Below, in pieces: positions 54,459 to 62,612 of a stretch of DNA of 64,000 nucleotides. Each line of letters starts with the position of its first letter. Position 1 is the stretch's first letter. The stretch comes from Verrucomicrobium sp. BvORR034 (lineage in GTDB: Bacteria; Verrucomicrobiota; Verrucomicrobiia; Verrucomicrobiales; Verrucomicrobiaceae): contig NZ_BATQ01000147.1 in NCBI RefSeq assembly GCF_000739635.1, positions 28,265-92,264 on the forward strand, read 5' to 3'. The notes beneath the pieces are model-generated. The model was given only the letters and a program-made list of their open reading frames with translations, was not told where the DNA came from and made no database searches. Position numbers and translations under genes: made by a program.

Positions 54459-56799
54459 ATGAAGCTCCTCTCTTCTCCCGGACTGACGCGCCGGGTTCTT
54501 CCCGCCATGGCCGCTCTGGCCATGGCCCTCACCCGGCTACAGGCCGATGTCCTGGACGCTGCTGCCGAGGTGCAGCGCGGCATTGAGTCCGCCATTGTCG
54601 AACTCTACGGCGGTGAGGTGACTCCTGAAACCTGGACCAGCACCCGGCAGGTGGTGCAGGGTTTTTCCTCCAACCTGGAGTCCGACGCCGCCAAAAAAAC
54701 TCTGGGCGGAGGCCACGCTTCCGGAGGCGGCTCCCGCCACCACGGCGGCCGGCCATCTGCTGGGGCAGAGGCAGGCACTGCTTCAGCATGTGTACGCACT
54801 GGAGATGCTGGACCGCCAGCAGAAGGAGCAACTGGAGCCCGCCCGCGAGTGGCGCGCACTGATCCAGCTGCCGAAATATGCTGACGCCGTGCAGGGCGTG
54901 CTTGCCCTCCAGCATGGCAAAGGAGCCCAGCGGGATGCTGTGTCCCAACTGCTGGCGCGCGAGTACCTGGTGTGGCAGACCACGCTGATCCGTGAGAAGA
55001 CGGATGCGCTGCAACGGCTCATCCAGCAGAAGCGCAGCACGCCGGAGATGATCGCAACCCGCAGCGGTGAGATCCAGACCCTGGCGGTCTTCCCCGCTCC
55101 CCTGCTCACCCAGGTGCTGCCAGATTCCTCGCCGCCGGTGCCGGATCTTGCCTCCTGGCAGGCACTGACAAACGCTGATGAACCCGGCCTTGCCCAAGCG
55201 TTCGAGAAGTGGGCTGCCCAGATTCGCCGTGATCTCCCGAACCTTCTCACCGCAGAGGACGTCACCCGCCGCGAGCGCCTGCTGATCAAACTGCTCAAAC
55301 TGGTGCCCGTGGAGTATGCTGCTGGCGTGCGCGATGGCGAGATCGTCATCCCCATTGAGTATCGTGAGGCAGAGACCTTCACCATTCAGAGCCGCCAGAT
55401 TCTGGATGAACTGCGCGCCCCTTGGGAGCGTCAGCGTGGCGACGTCTTCACCCAGTATGAGCCTGAACTGCGCTCCTCCATCGAGAAGCTGGAGGCAGCC
55501 ATCCAAGCCAAGACGGACTCTTCGGTTGTGGAACGTGAGGCCGCCAAGGCAGTGGAAATTCTGGCCGACCAGTTTGGCATCAGTCTGCGTCGCCAGGGCA
55601 AGGCGTCCGAGGTCATCGCGGAGACGCTGCTGGATGTGCGCACCCTCCTCTCCGAGTCCCACGCCGCCGCCCGCGCTGGCAAGTGGGCTGACGCAGAGTC
55701 TCTCCGGCTGGAGGCCTACACCACCTTCGACCTGGAGATCGAATCCCGCACCATGCCGCGCGATCCCGATCTCGCGCTGCGCACGGAGAAGCTCTTCCTT
55801 GATGGTACGAAGACGCAGCCCGGTATCAAGGCGGCCCTGGACGCTCGCGCCAGCGGCCCGGCCCTGGCGGCAGCCTATGAGGCCGCGCTGGTGGGCATGA
55901 ACGAATGCGGCGCTCTGTTGCAGATGTCCATCTCCCCTCTCACTGCCATCTACACGACCATTTCCGTGGTCACCCGTGAGGGCCTGGAGGCCGTGGTCAT
56001 TCTCGCCGCGCTCATCGCAGGTCTGCGTGGGGGCGAGAACCGCCGTATCCGCCGGAACATCGGCATCGGCGTCTTTGCTGCGCTGGTGGCGTCTGTGGCC
56101 ACGTTCATCGTGTCCCGCCTCATCATCAAGTCGCTGAGCCGGCATGGCGAATCGCTGGAGGCCGTGGTCTCCGTGCTTGCGGTCATTGTGCTGCTCATCG
56201 TCACGAACTGGGTCTTCCACAAGATGTACTGGGTGGAATGGAATGCGAAGCTCCGCAGCCTGACCCGCGCCGTGAACACCGGCGGGGAAACCGCCAGCGC
56301 GAACATGGCCATGATCGGTGTGGGCTTCCTCACCATCTACCGCGAGGGCTTTGAGACCGTGTTGTTTCTTCAATCCCTGCTGCTGGAGGCCGGCCTCCGC
56401 CCCGTGCTCATTGGCCTGGGCATCGGTCTGGCCATCGTCAGTGGCATGGGCCTGGGCGTATTCTACATCGGGGCCAAGCTCCCCTACCGCCGCCTTCTGG
56501 TCATCACCGGCGTCCTGGTCATCACCGTGCTCGTCACCTTCCTGGGGTCCACCGTCCGGCTCTTCCAGACGGTCGGCTGGCTGCCCATTCACCCCATCAC
56601 CTGGCTGGACATTCCCACCTGGATGGGCACCTGGCTGGGGCTCTACCCCTCGTTGGAAGGCATGCTGATCCCGCCGCTCGGCCTCGTCTATGTGGGCGGT
56701 GCCTGGCTCTGGGTGAAGTGGCGCAGTGCGCGCACCCAGGCGGCCCTGGCCAGCACCTTGAACCGCCCTGCGGCAGCCGCCAGCGCGTCCGCCCCGTAG
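54459..56799 (+). CDS. FTR1-family iron permease, frameshifted at an A7 run
   Basis: Two overlapping frames together encode one protein of about 779 residues. The first part (54459 to about 54700) has a signal peptide and AAEVQRGIESAIVELYGGEV. Continuation in the next frame resumes directly at LWAEATLPEAAPATT and runs on as a helical periplasmic domain of about 380 residues. The C-terminal FTR1 permease has two iron motifs: VTREGLEAVV and IYREGFETVLF. The switch falls in seven A (54693-54699); six A would restore the frame. It could be a sequencing error, a disabled gene or a slippage-dependent gene. Ferric or ferrous iron uptake with the EfeO-like protein is likely. Confidence 0.75.
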
Positions 56800-56832
56800 C
56801 GTTGTCACACCAGACATCTCTGCTCCTCGTTA

Positions 56833-56870
56833 AAGGGAGGGAAACAATGCCTTGGCATTTTCCCTCCCTT
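56833..56870 (+). terminator. Long hairpin after the FTR1 gene
   Basis: AAGGGAGGGAAA pairs with TTTTCCCTCCCTT, and an inner AATGCC pairs with GGCATT. The tail (CATTTCATCT) is only moderately T-rich. It is 33 bp past the permease stop and probably ends the iron operon. Confidence 0.6.
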
Positions 56871-56889
56871 CATTTCATCTTGGGGGATC

Positions 56890-58545
56890 GTGATCGCTCC
56901 TTCAATCCTCCGCATTCACCCTGCTGACGATCTCATCGTCGCCCTCCACCCGCTCCAAGCAGGTGAGCAGGTCTCTCTGGACGGGCAAAGCTGGACCCTC
57001 CGGCAAGCTGTCGGGGCCAAGCACAAGTTTGCCGCCCGGGACTTTGCCAAGGATGCACTTGTCACCATGTACGGCGTCACCGTGGGTCGCACCAAGGCCG
57101 CCATCGCCGCCGGGGAACTGGTGCACACCCACAATCTCCAGCACGCCACCGCGGGATTTTCTGGGAAACAACGCGACACAGCCTGGACACCTCCAAACCT
57201 GTCGAACTGGACCCGCACCACCTTCAACGGGTACAAACGCCCCGGAACCCGCGCAGGCACCGCCAACTACTGGCTGGTCATCCCCCTCGTCTTCTGTGAG
57301 AACCGCAACCTCTCCTTCATGAAGGAGGCGCTGCAGAAAGCCCTGGGCTATGCCCGCACCGGCCCATATGAACACTTCGCCCGGGAACTGGTCGGCCTGC
57401 ATCAGCGCGGCGCCACCCGGCAGGAGATCGAGGAATCAACTCTCGCCTTGGGCACACATCCTCATCAGCCAGTGCCGCTCTTCCCAAATGTCGATGGGGT
57501 GAAGTTCCTCGAGCACGACATGGGCTGCGGCGGCACCCGGCAGGATGCGGAGGCGCTTTGCAACTTGCTCGCGGGCTACGTCGCCCACCCGAATGTCGCA
57601 GGAGCCACGGTGCTCAGTCTCGGCTGTCAGCACGCCCAGGTCAGCCTGCTGGAGCAGGCCCTGGAGAAGTTCCATCCCGGATACTCCCGGCCCCTGCACA
57701 TCTTCGAGCAGCAGAAGGCCCTCTCCGAGCAGGACATGATGGCTCGCGCCATCAAGACCACGTTTCTGGGCATGCGGGATGCCAATGAACTCCGCCGCGA
57801 ACCCTGCCCGGTGAGCGATCTGGTGGTGGGCGTGGAGTGTGGCGGCAGCGACGGATTCTCCGGCATTTCCGCGAACCCTGCCATCGGCCACACCGCTGAC
57901 CTCCTGGTGGCCCTCGGCGCCTCCGTGGCCCTCTCCGAGTTTCCGGAGCTCTGCGGCATCGAGCAGGAGCTGAGCGACCGTTGTGTCAATGCCGCCCTGG
58001 CGGACCGCTTTGTTCACCTCATGCGCACCTATGAGCGCGCCGCGGAAGCCTGCGGCAGCGGCTTCGATGCCAACCCCTCGCCCGGCAACATTCGCGACGG
58101 CCTCATCACCGATGCCATCAAGTCCGCCGGTGCCGCGAAGAAAGGCGGCACCTCCCCGATCACCGATGTGCTGGACTACGCCGAGCCCATCACCAAGCCC
58201 GGGCTCTCCCTCGTCTGTACCCCGGGCAACGATGTGGAATCCACCACCGCCATCGCCGGAGCCGGGTGCACCGTCATCCTCTTCTCCACCGGCCTCGGCA
58301 CCCCCACGGGCAATCCCATCTGCCCCACCCTCAAGATCGCCACCAACACCGAACTCGCCCAACGCATGGCCGATGTCATCGACTTCGACACCGGCGCCAT
58401 CATCCGCGGCGAGAAAAGCGTCACCACCATGGGCGAAGAGTTGTTGGCATTAACCCTCGATACCGCCAGCGGCCTCGCTGTGCCCAAAGCCGTGTCCCTG
58501 GGACAGGATGATTTCATCCCGTGGAAGCGCGGGGTGTCGTTGTAG
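56890..58545 (+). CDS. UxaA-family (altronate dehydratase-type) hydrolyase
   Basis: The protein has 551 residues from GTG 56890, with GGGGGA just upstream. The N-terminal SAF-like domain (about 1-95: DDLIVALHPLQAGEQVSL..AKHKFAARDFAKDALVTMYGVTVG) is followed by a UxaA core with MGCGGTRQDAE, LGCQHAQV, GVECGGSDGFSGISANPAIG and a C-terminal STGLGTPTGNPICPTLKIATN. The family dehydrates altronate or other sugar acids using iron. No other hexuronate genes are near, so the substrate is open. Confidence 0.87.
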   Translation: MIAPSILRIHPADDLIVALHPLQAGEQVSLDGQSWTLRQAVGAKHKFAARDFAKDALVTMYGVTVGRTKAAIAAGELVHTHNLQHATAGFSGKQRDTAWTPPNLSNWTRTTFNGYKRPGTRAGTANYWLVIPLVFCENRNLSFMKEALQKALGYARTGPYEHFARELVGLHQRGATRQEIEESTLALGTHPHQPVPLFPNVDGVKFLEHDMGCGGTRQDAEALCNLLAGYVAHPNVAGATVLSLGCQHAQVSLLEQALEKFHPGYSRPLHIFEQQKALSEQDMMARAIKTTFLGMRDANELRREPCPVSDLVVGVECGGSDGFSGISANPAIGHTADLLVALGASVALSEFPELCGIEQELSDRCVNAALADRFVHLMRTYERAAEACGSGFDANPSPGNIRDGLITDAIKSAGAAKKGGTSPITDVLDYAEPITKPGLSLVCTPGNDVESTTAIAGAGCTVILFSTGLGTPTGNPICPTLKIATNTELAQRMADVIDFDTGAIIRGEKSVTTMGEELLALTLDTASGLAVPKAVSLGQDDFIPWKRGVSL

Positions 58546-58652
58546 CATCGTCGGGTGGTGAGCCACCGCCTGGCCGCAGCAAGTCGAGCACTCGACACTA
58601 CACCACGCTGGGTGACATTCCTCATACAGACAACTCAGCGATGCTGGGGAGC

Positions 58653-58693
58653 GCACGCTTCCAGCGTGCCGTCTTCTGCATCTTGCAGAAGAC
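58653..58693. repeat. Two adjacent perfect hairpins
   Basis: The first has GCACGCT and AGCGTGC with loop TCC. The second has GTCTTCTGC and GCAGAAGAC with a 5-base loop. They sit two bases apart in the gap between the UxaA-type and phospholipase genes. Confidence 0.6.
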
Positions 58694-58826
58694 TCAGGAT
58701 CGCGACAGGGAAAAAAAATCCCAAACATCCAGCCCGACGTCGCGATGCCCACAAGGACCCGTTCGTCGCATCCCACCGTCTCAGACATTATCCCTTCCAC
58801 ACCCAACCTCTTCCCTCCGCACGCCC

Positions 58827-58850
58827 AAGAGCCGGGACGGCTCTTCTACC
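58827..58850. repeat. GAGCCGGGACGGCTC-type hairpin (solo)
   Basis: The arms AAGAGCCG and CGGCTCTT surround GGA, and CTACC follows. This copy is identical to hairpin 2 of the 33814-33888 element, including the downstream CTACCTT. No partner hairpin is visible nearby. Confidence 0.65.
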
Positions 58851-58987
58851 TTCTCTGGGGCGGATCTTAATACACATTTGGATGCCACTCACGATGCAAC
58901 AGCTCCAACCCGGCGCGTCGCCTCCCACACGCACCGCCTGCAATCCGCTCCAACTCCCGCTATCCCTGAAAGGGATATGTACCACAG

Positions 58988-59024
58988 CCCAAGGTTGCCG
59001 AGCTTCGAGCGAGGCTACCTTGGG
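58988..59024. repeat. CCCAAGG..CCTTGGG hairpin repeat, copy 2
   Basis: The stem pairs CCCAAGGT-T-GCC with GGC-T-ACCTTGGG around GAGCTTCGAGCGA. Upstream GGGATATGT matches GGGATACGT before copy 1 (49734-49771). Confidence 0.65.
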
Positions 59025-59145
59025 TACACCGGGCGGCCCCGCTCAGGTGGGGAGGCCGCCACCAGACACTTTCACCCATCATGCTCTCCACCTCCATGAC
59101 ACACTCCTCGAGCCAATTCCCCTTTGGGCAAACTCACTGGACCTC

Positions 59146-61710
59146 TCACCCCTTCGCCAACTCCTTCTTCCCCGCTCCCGCACCTCGCCCCCGGCCAATC
59201 GCAGGATCACTCAGGCCTGGTTCTCCATTCTCAATGCGCCCGGCGAAACGTCTACCGAACCCCTCAACTCCCTCGACCGCCACACTGAAGTCATACCACC
59301 GATGACTTGAGGCAAAGTCGAGCACCACACGAACCTGTTGCCCCGGGCCCAACACGTACTCCCTCACAAGAGCATCTCCCACATGATGTGTTAGCAGCAT
59401 CTTCATTCCCCGAGACGGTTCACGGTTGACAATGTTCAACACCCCTCTTCCCGTCAGCGCCTTCGCATTACTCCCACCGCGCTCCGCATCAAACCCGACC
59501 TCCACCGCGGGACCATTTAACGCGCCACGAAACTCCCGATAGAACCCGTTCGGGCCATAGGCACGCAGGTGATATTGCTCGAATTCAAACGCGCTCAACT
59601 TCCACGCATAAGACACCCGGTCCCCTGCGCTCACCGCAATCGACCACCGACGCCCTTTTTCAAACGGAGGCTCGGTTTCCCCAAGCGCCGGATCATCTTC
59701 CGGGCCATAGTTCCCAGGTGCGAACACTTGAAACGCCGCCCCGGCCGCCTCAGCCCCAAACGCTTGATTGCCCGCTTCAAACGTCACTTCAAAGGTGCCC
59801 GCCTTTCGATCCACACGCCCGTCCGCCTTCAATTCGTAAGGAAGCGCACAGGATGCCCGCTGGCCCTTCTCCTGTCTCGCGAGCAAGCGTGACTCCGCCG
59901 GATTGCGCCGAATCTCCTCGATCTCCTCGGCACTCAGGCTGCGGAAAGATTCCGGCAATCCCTTGTACTGGCTTCGATGAATCTGTTCCACCACCCCATC
60001 CCGCTTCAGCGCCTCGGGGTTAGCCTTGCCGTCCTCGGGTAATTTCCTAAACGCCGAGGTGAGGTCACCACAGATCGCGCGCCGCCATGGGCTAATGTTG
60101 GTCTCCGTGATCGTTTTTCCGGACCGGTTGCGCACAAACACCTCCAGAAACTGGAGGACCGATGTGTGGTCGAATACTTGGGAACAGACGTTCCCGCCGC
60201 GCGACCAAGGGGAGGCAATCACCATCGGTACTCGGTAGCCCAGCCCAATGGCATGCCCCAGTTCATCGAACTCCAGGGTCGTGTCCATTCCCTTCGACGC
60301 CGCCCCGGTAGCAGGCTGCTCTGTGTGCGGGGGGACAAAGGGTGGGACGTGGTCGTAGTACCCGTCGTTCTCGTCATAGGTGAGGATGAACACCGTCTTC
60401 TTCCACACCTCCGGATTCTGCGTCAGGATGTCCAGCACCTCCGAGACGTACCAGGCCCCATACCATGGCGCTGAGGGGTGATCTGAAAACACCTCAGGAG
60501 CCGCCAGCCAGGACACCGCGGGCAGCTTGCCCTCCGTCACGTCTTTGCGGAACTGGAACAACACATCCCCGGCTGGCACCTTCACCTCGCGCTCCACCTC
60601 GCCTTCACGGTAGCGCAGCGTTTCCATCTCCCGATGCTTCGGATCCGCCGTGTTCGTGACGAACGCGCGCTCATGGAGGCTCCGTTGCTGCGGTGTCAGC
60701 GCGGCGTAGCCCTCTGGCGTGTATTGCGCGATCTCTGCCTCCAGTTTGGCCAGTTCCGCACGCCGCCGCGCAGTCAGTTTCTCCGCCTTGGCCGCTTCTT
60801 CTGGTGAAGGAGGCGGAGGCATCTCCATGGCGGCAGCCAGCAGGCCCCGCAGCTCTTCCGCACGTTTCCTGACAAACGTCATGCGCGCCGGATGAAAGCG
60901 CAGGTGATACTGGGAGAAGTACTCCAGAGGATTGTCTCCAAAGTTGCACAACCAGGGCTCCGCCTCATGATCCAGCCCGGTGGGGATATAGAGCTCGTTT
61001 TGGTAGAACTTCCACGAGATCCCCTGTTCCTCCAGCCGTTCTGGAAAGGTGGGCCAGTCTGCAGAAGAGTCGTGGTCGATTTGATAGTTCTCCACCCGGA
61101 CCTCTGCTGAGGGATCTCGTGGATCGCGATTGGTCCCGGTCCAGAGGAACAACCGGTTGGGCGTGGTGCACGACTGGATCGAAGAGAAATGCTGATCGCA
61201 AACCGTGAAGGCATCCGCAAAGGCATAATAAAAGGGCACGTCCCGCCGGTCATAGTATCCCAGCGTCAGCGGCATGTCCGCGTAGTCCTTCACCCGTGAC
61301 CGCTTCTCGTACAGCCACTGGTCATGCTTCCCGTTGTTGGTCGCCGCCACCTGGGATTTGCGATCATGCGGCAGATCCCTCATCCAGGTGGACTTCGTCT
61401 CATGGATGTTCAGCCCGAACGGCGTATACGTCTTGCCCTGCCTGTCCGTCTGCAGCCAAACCGGATTCCCTCCCGGCGTCTCCACCGCCCGCGGATCATC
61501 AAAGCCCCGCACCCCGCGCAGCGTCCCATAGACATGGTCAAAAGAGCGGTTCTCCTGCATGAGAATCACCACATGCTCTGCATCCGCGAACGTGCTCCCC
61601 TCAGCCGGCTCAATGCTCAGCGCCTTCAGAATCGAATCCGGAAGAGAAAACGAGCCCAACCCACCCGCAAGGGTAGCCGCCCGCTGAATAAACGCCCGTC
61701 GTGTCTGCAT
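59146..61710 (-). CDS. Tat-exported phospholipase C (phosphocholine-specific type)
   Basis: The protein has 854 residues from ATG 61710. The N-terminus MQTRRAFIQRAATLAGG is a twin-arginine signal. The phosphoesterase core has HVVILMQENRSFDHVYGTLRGVRGF, IQSCTTPNRLFLWTG, TYDENDGYYDHVPPFVPP and GYRVPMVIASPWSRGG. The C-terminus has two beta domains of the bacterial PLC type (from about residue 610, YELKADGRVDRKAGTFEVTFEAGNQ..). It likely releases phosphocholine or a similar head group outside the cytoplasm, which would feed the nearby phosphate genes only by inference. The frame extends to 61986 but the Tat signal fixes the start. Confidence 0.87.
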   Translation of the reverse strand: MQTRRAFIQRAATLAGGLGSFSLPDSILKALSIEPAEGSTFADAEHVVILMQENRSFDHVYGTLRGVRGFDDPRAVETPGGNPVWLQTDRQGKTYTPFGLNIHETKSTWMRDLPHDRKSQVAATNNGKHDQWLYEKRSRVKDYADMPLTLGYYDRRDVPFYYAFADAFTVCDQHFSSIQSCTTPNRLFLWTGTNRDPRDPSAEVRVENYQIDHDSSADWPTFPERLEEQGISWKFYQNELYIPTGLDHEAEPWLCNFGDNPLEYFSQYHLRFHPARMTFVRKRAEELRGLLAAAMEMPPPPSPEEAAKAEKLTARRRAELAKLEAEIAQYTPEGYAALTPQQRSLHERAFVTNTADPKHREMETLRYREGEVEREVKVPAGDVLFQFRKDVTEGKLPAVSWLAAPEVFSDHPSAPWYGAWYVSEVLDILTQNPEVWKKTVFILTYDENDGYYDHVPPFVPPHTEQPATGAASKGMDTTLEFDELGHAIGLGYRVPMVIASPWSRGGNVCSQVFDHTSVLQFLEVFVRNRSGKTITETNISPWRRAICGDLTSAFRKLPEDGKANPEALKRDGVVEQIHRSQYKGLPESFRSLSAEEIEEIRRNPAESRLLARQEKGQRASCALPYELKADGRVDRKAGTFEVTFEAGNQAFGAEAAGAAFQVFAPGNYGPEDDPALGETEPPFEKGRRWSIAVSAGDRVSYAWKLSAFEFEQYHLRAYGPNGFYREFRGALNGPAVEVGFDAERGGSNAKALTGRGVLNIVNREPSRGMKMLLTHHVGDALVREYVLGPGQQVRVVLDFASSHRWYDFSVAVEGVEGFGRRFAGRIENGEPGLSDPAIGRGRGAGAGKKELAKG

Positions 61711-62336
61711 TGAGTGCAAATGTCGTCGAATCAAGGAGTGTGACGCGGAAGGGCAGTCTTTGCAATGAGACTTGAATGCAGGGGAAGCGTCACCGGCGGT
61801 TCCTGGCCCAGCCTTGGAGCCACGAACCAGCAACTCCACCCGGGTTACTCCAGTGCCCGCCCAACTCCCTGACACGGTTCTGGATTCGCGCAGCACCGTG
61901 AATGTTATCCCGAACCTGGAATTGGGCCGCGACTTGACAAAGCGGCTACGCGGAATCACGCTCGGAACCTTACATAGCCAAGACAAGTCGCGTGTCTAAC
62001 CCGGTTCGTGTACAAGAGGCAGGTTGAAAGACACCGCTCACCCTCCCCAACGGTTGCCGAGAACGGACACTGGATGGTGGCGGGACCGTGTGTTGACGCG
62101 TTCGGACGGTAAGAAAGCACGCCCACAAAGCCTCTGCTCACGAGACGCTTGTTTTGGAGCCCCAATTTGTCGAAAGCAGTCTGTTGGCACGGCCTGCTAT
62201 GGGTTGTCACGTTTTGGTGGCGGGACCGTGTGTTGACGCTTTCGGACGGTAAGAGAGCACGCCCACAAAGCCTCTGCTCACGAGACGCTTATTTTGGAGC
62301 CCCAATTTGTCGCAAGCAGCCTGTTGGCACGGCCTG
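61711..62336. other. Intergenic region with 140-bp tandem duplication
   Basis: No gene is credible here. The first 280 bp would carry the phospholipase promoter. A 140-bp sequence occurs twice in tandem (62076-62355), the second copy reaching into the 3' end of the small gene at 62337. Short minus-strand frames within it are repeat-derived. Confidence 0.65.
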
Positions 62337-62355
62337 CTATGGGTTGTCACGTTTT
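62076..62355. repeat. Tandem duplication of a 140-bp unit
   Basis: CGGGACCGTG recurs at 62081 and 62221, and the whole 140-bp unit matches with only about six mismatches. Both copies end with the sequence that encodes the last residues of the small gene at 62337-62612 (KRDNP and stop on the minus strand). Confidence 0.85.
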
Positions 62356-62612
62356 CTTGCTGATGGGATTGTGATAAACTGGCTCCCAAGTGCTTCAAGC
62401 CACTTCGGACGCGACACCAGACCATCAAGGCACAATGAGAAATCGCCATCTACTTCATAGATATTGATCGATAGACGTTCTCCTTCATAAACTTGAATTC
62501 TCAGTGGCCTGTCATTCGTTGGCGAACCGAGTTGCAACACCTCGTGCGAGCTGCCTTCACGGAGTGTTTTGACGAGCGCCCGGGTTTTTTCTTGGATTTG
62601 CTGTTTATTCAC
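62337..62612 (-). CDS. Probable immunity protein for the Rhs toxin
   Basis: The protein has 91 residues from GTG 62612, with AAAGGT at SD distance. It has no signal and no family I recognise: a helix (NKQQIQEKTRALVKTLR) then strands (RPLRIQVYEGERLSINIYEVDGDFSLCLDG). Its start overlaps the last codons of the Rhs gene by eight bases. In Rhs systems the small gene directly after the toxin is usually the cognate immunity gene, so that role is inferred from position. Its 3' end lies in the repeated 140-bp unit. Confidence 0.6.
   Translation of the reverse strand: MNKQQIQEKTRALVKTLREGSSHEVLQLGSPTNDRPLRIQVYEGERLSINIYEVDGDFSLCLDGLVSRPKWLEALGSQFITIPSARKRDNP

Larger units (their letters stand above)
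58546..59145. other. Long intergenic region with repeat hairpins
   Basis: In 600 bp no gene is credible; three short overlapping frames are repeat-derived. It holds GCACGCT and AGCGTGC (58653-58669), GTCTTCTGC and GCAGAAGAC (58671-58693), AAGAGCCG and CGGCTCTT around GGA (58827-58845) and the CCCAAGG..CCTTGGG hairpin (58988-59024). Confidence 0.6.

Noticed and set aside
54693..54700. Programmed -1 frameshift at A-AAA-AAC in the FTR1 gene
   Set aside because: The heptamer fits a -1 slippery site, but the downstream frame needs a +1 shift (loss of one base), so it does not explain the gap.
54529..56817. Open frame of 762 residues on the minus strand opposite the FTR1 gene
   Set aside because: Low-information composition, no motif, and the plus strand carries a clear permease.
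62024..62460. Short frames within the 140-bp duplication
   Set aside because: They repeat because the DNA is duplicated, and contain no start with a ribosome-binding site or recognisable domain.
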